A stretch of 64,000 bases of DNA from NCBI RefSeq assembly GCF_051020985.1, contig NW_027475143.1, forward strand, positions 744,001 through 808,000, read 5' to 3'. The DNA comes from Nomia melanderi. Taxonomy: Eukaryota; Arthropoda; Insecta; Hymenoptera; Halictidae. This document shows, in pieces, positions 1-10,100 of this stretch. The position numbers and the translations under genes were made by a program. The notes beneath the pieces were generated by a model. It was given only the letters and a program-made list of their open reading frames with translations. It was not told the origin of the DNA and searched no databases. Within the stretch, counting starts at the first letter, position 1. Every line of letters begins with the position of its first letter.

Positions 1-175
1 CCAATATATATCTGGTGATATCTCGGGTGCTATTACAGATAGAGCAATAAATCAAAGTGCATTGTCTGTAGGAGGCCCTGGCGCATGAATCTGTGCAGCG
101 GGAACGACCTCGGCCCGCCAGGGGCCGAGAAAACCACCGTCTCATGGGGCCGGACACTCTGGGTCTGGGAAAAAT
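1..175 (+). repeat. Reference monomer (phase anchor) of the satellite
   Basis: This monomer sets the phase used for all offsets here. Offsets 1-12 are CCAATATATATC. An EcoRV word GATATC sits at offsets 17-22 in most monomers. Hairpin 2 occupies offsets 27-45, although this copy has ATAGAGC instead of ATAGCGC in the right arm. The class-defining segment is at 54-70, GGAGGCCCTGGCGCATGA at 71-88, dyad 1 at 109-129, and a GGGGCCGG-containing segment ending in AAAAT at 156-175. The monomer looks recombinant. Up to position 128 it matches the monomer at 6651 (shared GAGCAATAA and the rare CGGCCCGCC), and from 134 it matches the monomer at 7176 (ACTCTGGGTCTGGG). Confidence 0.85.
109..129. other. Dyad 1, perfect 8-bp inverted repeat (C·G version)
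   Basis: The arms CTCGGCCC (109-116) and GGGCCGAG (122-129) are exact reverse complements around a 5-nt spacer. The common form of the array has CTCGGACC in the left arm, leaving one A/G mismatch; this copy and the one in the monomer at 6651 repair it by A to C. It could extrude as a hairpin or bind a dimeric protein, but neither is shown by the sequence. Confidence 0.8.
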
Positions 176-201
176 CCAATATATATGTGGTGATATCTCG
201 G

Positions 202-220
202 GTGCTATTACAGATAGCGC
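202..220. other. Hairpin 2, inverted repeat GTGCTAT / ATAGCGC
   Basis: Left arm GTGCTAT (202-208) and right arm ATAGCGC (214-220) surround a 5-nt spacer, TACAG here and TAGAG in many monomers. Six of seven pairs are Watson-Crick and one is a G·T wobble. The element lies at offsets 27-45 of nearly every monomer. In the subtype with GGTCCTATTACAG the right arm also changes (GCGAAAT), so both arms are altered together. Function is unknown. Confidence 0.7.
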
Positions 221-289
221 AATAAATCAAAGTGCATTGTCTGTAGGAGGCCCTGGCGCATGAATCTGTGCAGCGGGAACGACCTCGGA

Positions 290-302
290 CCACCAGGGGC
301 CG
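290..302 (+). promoter_or_regulatory. CTCF-core-like sequence, one per monomer (example copy)
   Basis: CCACCAGGGGCCG at offsets 115-127 matches the vertebrate CTCF core (CCASYAGRKGGCRS) at CCACCAGGGG but has C where the second G of the GGC is expected. It is therefore a one-base-off core, not a full match. It sits inside dyad 1, so dyad pairing and protein binding would compete. It is only relevant if the host is a bilaterian animal with CTCF. Many monomers carry further changes (GGGTCC, GGAGCC, GGCGCC, CCCGTAGGGG). Confidence 0.3.
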
Positions 303-1267
303 AGAAAATCACCGTCTCAGGGGGCCGGACTCTCATGGTCAGGGAAAAATCCAATATATATCTGGTGATATCTCGGGTTCTATTACAGATAGCGCAATAA
401 ACCAAAGTGAATCATCTGCAGGAGGCCCTGGCGCATGAATCTGTGCAACGGGAACGACCTCGGACCACCAGGAGCCGAGAAAACCACAGTCTCATGGGGC
501 CGGACACTCAGGGTCAGGTGAAAATCCAATATATATCTGGTGATATCTCGGGTGCTATTAGAGATAGCGCAATAAACCAAAGTGAATTATCTGCAGGAGG
601 CCCTGGCGCATGAATCTGTGCAGCGGGAACGACCTCGGTCCACCAGGGGCCGAGAAAACCACCGTCTCATGGGGCTGGACACTCAGGGTGAGGTAAATAT
701 CCAATATATATCTGGTGATATCTCGGGTGCTATTACAGATAGCGCAATAAATCAAAGTGCATTGTCAGTAGGAGGCCGTGGCGCATGAATCTGGGCAGCG
801 GGAACGACCTCGGACCACCAGGGGCCGAGAAAACCACCGTCTCATGGGGCCGGACACTCAGGGTCAGGGGAAAATCCAATATATATCTGGTGATATTTCG
901 GGTGCTATTAGAGATAGCGCAATAAATCAAAGTGCATTGTCTGTAGGAGGCCCTGGCGCATGAATCATTGCAGCGGGAACGACCTCGGACCACCAGGGGC
1001 CGAGAATACTACAGTCTCATGCGGCCGGACACTCAGGGTCTGGGGAAAATCCAATATATATCTGGTGATATCTCGGGTCCTATTACAGATAGCGAAATAA
1101 ATCAAAGTGCATTGTCTGTAGGAGGCCCTGGCGCATGAATCTGTGCAGCGGGAACGACCTCGAACCACCAGGGGCCGAGAAAACCACCGTCTCATGGGGC
1201 CGGACACTCAGGGTCAGGGGAAAATCCAATATATATCTGGTGATATTTCGGGTGCTATTAGAGATAG

Positions 1268-2076
1268 CGCAATAAACGAAAGTGAATTATCTGCAGGAGG
1301 CCCTGGCGCATGAATCAGTGCAGCGGGAACGACCTCGGACCACCAGGGGCCGAGAAAACCACCGTTTCATGGGGCCGGACACCCAGAGTCAGGGGAAAAT
1401 CCAATATATATCTGGTGATATCTCGGGTGCTATTAGAGATAGCGCAATAAACCAATGTGAATTATCTGCAGGAGGCCTTGGCGCATGAATCTGGGAAGCG
1501 GGAACGACCTCGGACCACCAGGGGCCGAGAAAACCACCGTCTCATGGGGCCGGACACTCAGAGTCAGGGGAAAATCCAATATATATCTGGTGATATCTCT
1601 GGTGCTATTAGAGATAGCGCAATAAACGAAAGTGAATTATCTGCAGGAGGCCCTGGCGCATGAATCTGTGCAGCGGGAACGACCTCGGACCACCAGGAGC
1701 CGAGAAAACCACCGTCTCATGGGGCCGGACACTCAGGGTCAGGGAAAAATCCAATATATATCTGGTGATATCTCGGGTGCTATTAGAGATAGCGCAATAA
1801 ACCAAAGTGAGTTATCTGCAGGAGGCCCTGGCGCATGAATCTGTGCAGCGGGAGCGACCTCGGACCACCAGGGGCCGAGAAAACCACCGTTTCATGGGGC
1901 CGGACACCCAGAGTCAGGGGAAAATCCAATATATATCTGGTGATATCTCGGGTGCTATTAGAGATAGCGCAATAAACCAATGTGAATTATCTGCAGGAGG
2001 CCCTGGCGCATGAATCTGGGAAGCGGGAACGACCTCGGACCACCAGGGGCCGAGAAAACCACCGTCTCATGGGGCC
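1268..2076 (+). repeat. Ten-monomer-spaced duplicate, copy 1 (partner about 3018-3826)
   Basis: The sequence matches about 3018-3826 at a shift of 1,750 bp, including the CCAATGTGAATT monomer and the AACGAAAGTGAATT monomers. Ends are approximate because neighbouring monomers are about 90% alike anyway. Both ends lie where monomer subtypes switch: the left end in the hairpin 2 loop and the right end near GGGGCC(A/G)GACAC. Confidence 0.65.
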
Positions 2077-2077
2077 A

Positions 2078-3018
2078 GACACTCAGGGTCAGGGAAAAAT
2101 CCAATATATATCTGGTGATATCTCGGGTGCTATTAGAGATAGCGCAATAAACCAAAGTGAGTTATCTGCAGGAGGCCCTGGCGCCTGAATCTGTGCAGCG
2201 GGAACGACCTCGGACCACCAGGGTCCGAAAAAACCACAGTCTCATGGGGCCGGACACTCAGGGTCAGGGGAAAATCCAATATATATCTGGTGATATCTCG
2301 GGTGCTATTAGAGATAGCGCAATAAATCAAAGTGCATTGTCTGTAGGAGGCCCTGGCGCATGAATCTGTGCAGCGGGATCGACCTCGGACCACCAGGGGC
2401 CGAGAAAACCACCGTCTCATGGGGCCGGACACTCAGGGTCAGGGGAAAATCCAATATATATCTGGTGATATCTCGGGTGCTATTACAGATAGCGCAATAA
2501 ATCAAAGTGAATTATCTGCAGGAGGCCCTGGCGCATGAATCTGTGCAACGGGAACGACCTCGGACCACCAGGGGCCGAAAAAACCACAGTCACATGGGGC
2601 CGGACACTCAGGGTCAGGGAAAAATCCAATCTATATCTGGTGATATCTTGGGTGCTGTTAGAGATAGCGCAATAAACCAAAGTGAATTATCTGCAGGAGG
2701 CCCTGGCGCATGAATCTGTGCAGCGGGAACGACCTCGGACCCGTAGGGGCCGAGAAAATCACCGTCTCATGGGGCCGGACAGTCAGGGTCAGGGAAAAAT
2801 CCTATATATATCTGGTGATATCTTGGGTGCTATTAGAGATAGCGCAATAAATCAAAGTGCATTGTCTGTAGGTGGCCCTGGCGCATGAATCTGTGCAGCG
2901 GGAACGACCTCGGACCACCAGGGGCCGAGAATACTACAGTCTCATGCGGCCGGACACTCAGGGTCTGGGGAAAATCCAATATATATCTGGTGATATCTCG
3001 GGTCCTATTACAGATAGC
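2078..3018 (+). repeat. Eleven-monomer-spaced duplicate, copy 1 (partner about 4003-4943)
   Basis: The sequence matches about 4003-4943 at a shift of 1,925 bp. The right end is sharp. At 3011-3020 a GGTCCTATTACAG left part is joined to GCGCAATAAACGAAAG, whereas the uninterrupted subtype reads GCGAAATAAATC. This junction lies in the spacer and right arm of hairpin 2. The same 1,925-bp spacing recurs inside the 26-mer HOR. Confidence 0.65.
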
Positions 3019-6000
3019 GCAATAAACGAAAGTGAATTATCTGCAGGAGGCCCTGGCGCATGAATCAGTGCAGCGGGAACGACCTCGGACCACCAGGGGC
3101 CGAGAAAACCACCGTTTCATGGGGCCGGACACCCAGAGTCAGGGGAAAATCCAATATATATCTGGTGATATCTCGGGTGCTATTAGAGATAGCGCAATAA
3201 ACCAATGTGAATTATCTGCAGGAGGCCTTGGCGCATGAATCTGGGAAGCGGGAACGACCTCGGACCACCAGGGGCCGAGAAAACCACCGTCTCATGGGGC
3301 CGGACACTCAGAGTCAGGGGAAAATCCAATATATATCTGGTGATATCTCTGGTGCTATTAGAGATAGCGCAATAAACGAAAGTGAATTATCTGCAGGAGG
3401 CCCTGGCGCATGAATCTGTGCAGCGGGAACGACCTCGGACCACCAGGAGCCGAGAAAACCACCGTCTCATGGGGCCGGACACTCAGGGTCAGGGAAAAAT
3501 CCAATATATATCTGGTGATATCTCGGGTGCTATTAGAGATAGCGCAATAAACCAAAGTGAGTTATCTGCAGGAGGCCCTGGCGCATGAATCTGTGCAGCG
3601 GGAACGACCTCGGACCACCAGGGGCCGAGAAAACCACCGTTTCATGGGGCCGGACACCCAGAGTCAGGGGAAAATCCAATATATATCTGGTGATATCTCG
3701 GGTGCTATTAGAGATAGCGCAATAAACCAATGTGAATTATCTGCAGGAGGCCCTGGCGCATGAATCTGGGAAGCGGGAACGACATCGGACCACCAGGGGC
3801 CGAGAAAACCACCGTCTCATGGGGCCGGACACTCAGAGTCAGGGGAAAATCCAATATATATCTGGTGATATCTCTGGTGCTATTAGAGATAGCGCAATAA
3901 ACGAAAGTGAATTATCTGCAGGAGGCCCTGGCGCATGAATCTGTGCAGCGGGAACGACCTCGGACCACCAGGAGCCGAGAAAACCACCGTCTCATGGGGC
4001 CGGACACTCAGGGTCAGGGAAAAATCCAATATATATCTGGTGATATCTCGGGTGCTATTAGAGATAGCGCAATAAACCAAAGTGAGTTATCTGCAGGAGG
4101 CCCTGGCGCCTGAATCTGTGCAGCGGGAACGACCTCGGACCACCAGGGTCCGAAAAAACCACAGTCTCATGGGGCCGGACACTCAGGGTCAGGGGAAAAT
4201 CCAATATATATCTGGTGATATCTCGGGTGCTATTAGAGATAGCGCAATAAATCAAAGTGCATTGTCTGTAGGAGGCCCTGGCGCATGAATCTGTGCAGCG
4301 GGATCGACCTCGGACCACCAGGGGCCGAGAAAACCACCGTCTCATGGGGCCGGACACTCAGGGTCAGGGGAAAATCCAATATATATCTGGTGATATCTCG
4401 GGTGCTATTACAGATAGCGCAATAAATCAAAGTGAATTATCTGCAGGAGGCCCTGGCGCATGAATCTGTGCAACGGGAACGACCTCGGACCACCAGGGGC
4501 CGAAAAAACCACAGTCACATGGGGCCGGACACTCAGGGTCAGGGAAAAATCCAATCTATATCTGGTGATATCTTGGGTGCTGTTAGAGATAGCGCAATAA
4601 ACCAAAGTGAATTATCTGCAGGAGGCCCTGGCGCATGAATCTGTTCAGCGGGAACGACCTCGGACCCGTAGGGGCCGAGAAAATCACCGTCTCATGGGGA
4701 CGGACAGTCAGGGTCAGGGAAAAATCCTATATATATCTGGTGATATCTTGGGTGCTATTAGAGATAGCGCAATAAATCAAAGTGCATTGTCTGTAGGTGG
4801 CCCTGGCGCATGAATCTGTGCAGCGGGAACGACCTCGGACCACCAGGGGCCGAGAATACTACAGTCTCATGCGGCCGGACACTCAGGGTCTGGGGAAAAT
4901 CCAATATATATCTGGTGATATCTCGGGTCCTATTACAGATAGCGAAATAAATCAAAGTGCATTGTCTGTAGGAGGCCCTGGCGCATGAATCTGTGCAGCG
5001 GGAACGACCTCGAACCACCAGGGGCCGAGAAAACCACCGTCTCATGGGGCCGGACACTCAGGGTCAGGGGAAAATCCAATATATATCTGGTGATATTTCG
5101 GGTGCTATTAGAGATAGCGCAATAAACGAAAGTGAATTATCTGCAGGAGGCCCTGGCGCATGAATCTGTGCAGCGGGAACGACCTCGGACCACCAGGAGC
5201 CGAGAAAACCACCGTCTCATGGGGCCGGACACTCAGGGTCAGGGAAAAATCCAATATATATCTGGTGATATCTCGGGTGCTATTAGAGATAGCGCAATAA
5301 ACCAAAGTGAGTTATCTGCAGGAGGCCCTGGCGCCTGAATCTGTGCAGCGGGAACGACCTCGGACCACCAGGGTCCGAAAAAACCACAGTCTCATGGGGC
5401 CGGACACTCAGGGTCAGGGGAAAATCCAATATATATCTGGTGATATCTCGGGTGCTATTAGAGATAACGCAATAAATCAAAGTGCATTGTCTGTAGGAGG
5501 CCCTGGAGCATGAATCTGTGCAGCGGGATCGACCTCGGACCACCAGGGGCCGAGAAAACCACCGTCTCATGGGGCCGGACACTCAGGGTCTGGGGAAAAT
5601 CCAATATATATCTGGTGATATCTCGGGTGCTATTATAGATAGCGCAATAAACCAAAGTGAGTTATCTGTAGGAGGCCCTGGCGCATGAATCTGTGCAGCG
5701 GGAACGACCTCGGACCACCAGGGGCCGAGAAAACCAGCGTCCCGAGGGGCCGGACACTTAGGGTCAGTGAAAAATCCAATATATATCTGGTGATATCTCG
5801 GGTGCTATTACAGATAGCGCAATAAATCAAAGTGAATTATCTGCAGGAGGCCCTGGCGCATGAATCTGTGCAACGGGAACGACCTCGGACCACCAGGGGC
5901 CGAAAAAACCACAGTCTCATGGGGCCGGACACTCAGGGTCAGGGAAAAATCCAATCTATATCTGGTGATATCTTGGGTGCTGTTAGAGATAGCGCAATAA

Positions 6001-6583
6001 ACCAAGGTGAATTATCTGCAGGAGGCCCTGGCGCATGAATCTGTGCAGCGGGAACGACCTCGGACTCGTAGGGGCCGAGAAAATCACCGTCTCATGGGGC
6101 CGGACAGTCAGGGTCAGGGAAAAATCCTATATATATCTGGTGATATCTTGGGTGCTATTAGAGATAGCGCAATAAATCAAAGTGCATTGTCTGTAGGAGG
6201 CCCTGGCGCATGAATCTGTGCAGCGGGAACGACCTCGGACCACCAGGGGCCGAGAATACTACAGTCTCATGCGGCCGGACATTCAGGGTCTGGGGAAAAT
6301 CCAATATATATCTGGTGATATCTCGGGTCCTATTACAGATAGCGAAATAAATCAAAGTGCATTGTCTGCAGGAGGCCCTGGCGCATGAATCAGTGCAGCG
6401 GGAACGACCTCGGACCACCAGGGGCCGAGAAAACCACCGTTTCATGGGGCCGGATACCCAGAGTCAGGGGAAAATCCAATATATATCTGGTGATATCTCG
6501 GGTGCTATTAGAGATAGCGCAATAAACCAAAGTGAATTATCTGCAGGAGGCCCTGGCGCATGAATCTGTGCAACGGGAACGAC

Positions 6584-6604
6584 CTCGGACCACCAGGGTC
6601 CGAG
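6584..6604. other. Dyad 1, perfect 8-bp inverted repeat (A·T version)
   Basis: The arms CTCGGACC (6584-6591) and GGTCCGAG (6597-6604) pair perfectly around a 5-nt spacer. Here the usual mismatch is repaired on the right arm (G to T), the opposite solution from the one at 109-129. The same version occurs in one or more monomers of H2, H4, H5, H6 and H7, for example at 9559-9579. Confidence 0.8.
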
Positions 6605-6650
6605 AAAACCACAGTCTCATGGGGCCGGACACTCAGGGTCAGGGGAAAAT

Positions 6651-7175
6651 CCAATATATATCTGGTGATATCTCGGGTGCTATTACAGATAGAGCAATAA
6701 ATCAAAGTGCATTGTCTGTAGGAGGCCCTGGCGCAAGAATCTGTGCAGCGGGAACGACCTCGGCCCGCCAGGGGCCGAGAAAATCACCGTCTCATGGGCC
6801 CGGACACTCTGGGTCATTGAAAAATCCAATATATATGTGGTGATATCTCGGGTGCTATTACAGATAGCGCAATAAATCAAAGTGCATTGTCTGTAGGAGG
6901 CCCTGGCGCATGAATCTGTGCAGCGGGAACGACCTCGGACCACCAGGGGCCGCGAAAACTACAGTCACATGGCGCCGAACACTCAGGGTCTGGGGAAAAT
7001 CCAATATATATCTGGTGATATCTCGGGTCCTATTACAGATAGCGAAATAAATCAAAGTGAATTATCTGCAGGAGGCCCAGGCGCATGAATCTGTGTAGCG
7101 GGAACGACCTCGGTCCACCAGGGGCCGAGAAAACCACCGTCTGATGGGGCTGGACACTCAGGGTGAGGGAAATAT
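6651..7175 (+). repeat. Lead-in monomers before H2
   Basis: Three monomers. The first (6651-6825) resembles the monomer at base 1, with GAGCAATAA and the perfect dyad CGGCCCGCC. It also has GCGCAAGA in place of GCGCATGA, which removes a periodic stop codon. The next two carry CCGCGAAAACTACAGTCACA and CCGTCTGATGGGGC. The sequence from 6956 onward reappears at 24799 in front of H5, so the second half of this lead-in belongs to the super-repeat. Confidence 0.7.
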
Positions 7176-10100
7176 CCAATACATATCTGGTGATATCTCG
7201 GGTGCTATTACAGATAGCGCAATAAATCAAAGTGCATTGTCTGTAGGAGGCCCTGGCGCATGAATCTGTGAAGCGGGAACGACCTGGGACCACCAGGGGC
7301 CGTGAAAACCACCGTCTCATGGGGCCGGACACTCTGGGTCTGGGAAAAATCCAATATATATGTGGTGATATCTCGGGTGCTATTACAGATAGCGCAATAA
7401 ATCAAAGTGCATTGTCTGTAGGAGGCCCTGGCGCATGAATCTGTGCAGCGGGAACGACCTCGGACCACCAGGGGCCGAGAAAATCACCGTCTCAGGGGGC
7501 CGGACTCTCATGGTCAGGGAAAAATCCAATATATATCTGGTGATATCTCGGGTGCTATTACAGATAGCGCAATAAACCAAAGTGAATTATCTGCAGGAGG
7601 CCCTGGCGCATGAATCTGTGCAACGGGAACGACCTCGGACCACCAGGAGCCGAGAAAACCACAGTCTCATGGGGCCGGACACTCAGGGTCAGGGGAAAAT
7701 CCAATATATATCTGGTGATATCTCGGGTGCTATTAGAGATAGCGCAATAAACCAAAGTGAATTATCTGCAGGAGGCCCTGGCGCATGAATCTGTGCAGCG
7801 GGAAAGACCTCGGTCCACCAGGGGCCGAGAAAACCACCGTCTCATGGGGCTGGACACTCAGGGTGAGGTAAATATCCAATATATATCTGGTGATATCTCG
7901 GGTGCTATTACAGATAGCGCAATAAATCAAAGTGCATTGTCAGTAGGAGGCCGTGGCGCATGAATCTGGGCAGCGGGAACGACCTCGGACCACCAGGGGC
8001 CGAGAAAACCACCGTCTCATGGGGCCGGACACTCAGGGTCAGGGGAAAATCCAATATATATCTGGTGATATTTCGGGTGCTATTAGAGATAGCGCAATAA
8101 ATCAAAGTGCATTGTCTGTAGGAGGCCCTGGCGCATGAATCATTGCAGCGGGAACGACCTCGGACCACCAGGGGCCGAGAATACTACAGTCTCATGCGGC
8201 CGGACACTCAGGGTCTGGGGAAAATCCAATATATATCTGGTGATATCTCGGGTCCTATTACAGATAGCGAAATAAATCAAAGTGCATTGTCTGTAGGAGG
8301 CCCTGGCGCATGAATCTGTGCAGCGGGAACGACCTCGAACCACTAGGGGCCGAGAAAACCACCGTCTCATGGGGCCGGACACTCAGGGTCAGGGGAAAAT
8401 CCAATATATATCTGGTGATATTTCGGGTTCTATTAGAGATAGCGCAATAAACGAAAGTGAATTATCTGCAGGAGGCCCTGGCGCATGAATCAGTGCAGCG
8501 GGAACGACCTCGGACCACCAGGGGCCGAGAAAACCACCGTTTCATGGGGCCGGACACCCAGAGTCAGGGGAAAATCCAATATATATCTGGTGATATCTCG
8601 GGTGCTATTAGAGATAGCGCAATAAACCAATGTGAATTATCTGCAGGAGGCCTTGGCGCATGAATCTGGGAAGCGGGAACGACCTCGGACCACCAGGGGC
8701 CGAGAAAACCACCGTCTCATGGGGCCGGACACTCAGAGTCAGGGGAAAATCCAATATATATCTGGTGATATCTCTGGTGCTATTAGAGATAGCGCAATAA
8801 ACGAAAGTGAATTATCTGCAGGAGGCCCTGGCGCATGAATCTGTGCAGCGGGAACGACCTCGGACCACCAGGAGCCGAGAAAACCACCGTCTCATGGGGC
8901 CGGACACTCAGGGTCAGGGAAAAATCCAATATATATCTGGTGATATCTCGGGTGCTATTAGAGATAGCGCAATAAACCAAAGTGAGTTATCTGCAGGAGG
9001 CCCTGGCGCCTGAATCTGTGCAGCGGGAACGACCTCGGACCACCAGGGTCCGAAAAAACCACAGTCTCATGGGGCCGGACACTCAGGGTCAGGGGAAAAT
9101 CCAATATATATCTGGTGATATCTCGGGTGCTATTAGAGATAGCGCAATAAATCAAAGTGCATTGTCTGTAGGAGGCCCTGGCGCATGAATCTGTGCAGCG
9201 GGAACGACCTCGGACCACCAGGAGCCGAGAAAACCACCGTCTCATTGGGCCGGACACTCAGGGTCAGGGAAAAATCCAATATATATCTGGTGATATCTCG
9301 GGTGCTATCAGAGATAGCGCAATAAACCAAAGTGAGTTATCTGCAGGAGGCCCTGGCGCCTGAATCTGTGCAGCGGGAACGACCTCGGACCACCAGGGTC
9401 CGAAAAAACCACAGTCTCATGGGGCCGGACACTCAGGGTCAGGGGAAAATCCAATATATATCTGGTGATATCTCGGGTGCTATTAGAGATAGCGCAATAA
9501 ATCAAAGTGCATTGTCTGTAGGAGGCCCTGGCGCATGAATCTGTGCAGCGGGATCGACCTCGGACCACCAGGGTCCGAGAAAACCACCGTCTCATGGGGC
9601 CGGCCACTCAGGGTCAGGGGAAAATCCAATATATATCTGGTGATATCTCGGGTGCTATTACAGATAGCGCAATAAATCAAAGTGAATTATCTGCAGGAGG
9701 CCCTGGCGCATGAATCTGTGCAACGGGGACGACCTCGGACCACCAGGGGCCGAGAAAACCACCGTCTCATGGGGCCGGACACTCAGGGTCAGGGGAAAAT
9801 CCAATATATATCTGGTGATATCTCGGGTGCTATTATAGATAGCGCAATAAACCAAAGTGAGTTATCTGCAGGAGGCCCTGGCGCATGAATCTGTGCAGCG
9901 GGAACGACCTCGGACCCGTAGGGGCCGAGAAAATCACCGTCTCATGGGGCCGGACAGTCAGGGTCAGGGAAAAATCCTATATATATCTGGTGATATCTTG
10001 GGTGCTATTAGAGATAGCGCAATAAATCAAAGTGCATTGTCTGTAGGAGGCCCTGGCGCATGAATCTGTGCAGCGGGAACGACCTCGGACCACCAGGGGC

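Larger units (their letters stand above)
1..1834 (+). repeat. H1a: partial 26-mer HOR copy, first about 10 monomers
   Basis: The monomer order from the second monomer onward matches 7351-9009 in H2 at a constant shift of 7,175 bp (41 monomers). The match includes the GATATATGTGGTG-type monomer, the GGGCTGGACACTCAGGGTGAGG monomer, the CCGTGGCGCATGA monomer and the AATACTACAG monomer. It ends near 1835, where H2 has GGCGCCTGA and this copy has GGCGCATGA and moves to another monomer type. No indel is seen in this stretch. Confidence 0.8.
1835..6650 (+). repeat. H1b: rearranged HOR section with nested 3-, 10- and 11-monomer duplications
   Basis: The monomers are of the same types as in H2-H7 but in a different order. 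Three internal shifts are visible. A shift of 1,750 bp (10 monomers) relates about 1268-2076 to 3018-3826. A shift of 1,925 bp (11 monomers) relates about 2078-3018 to 4003-4943. A shift of 525 bp (3 monomers) relates about 3207-3730 to 3732-4255. Copies differ by a few substitutions, for example CTGTG/CTGTT at 2727/4652. 175-bp phase is kept throughout, so all exchanges were in register. Confidence 0.75.

Noticed and set aside
85..105. CENP-B box around GTGCAGCGGGA
   Set aside because: CGGG is present, but the required TTCG is not at the right distance in any monomer type I read, on either strand. The TTCGG words in GATATTTCGGG and GATATTCGGAATCC also lack the rest of the box.
190..350. Internal RNA polymerase III promoter or tRNA-derived origin of the monomer
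   Set aside because: I found no convincing A box and B box pair at suitable spacing on either strand, and no tRNA-like fold.
5756..5765. Telomere-like TTAGGG in the ACACTTAGGGTCAG monomer subtype
   Set aside because: Only one copy of the hexamer per such monomer, arising from one substitution in CTCAGGG. No tandem TTAGGG.
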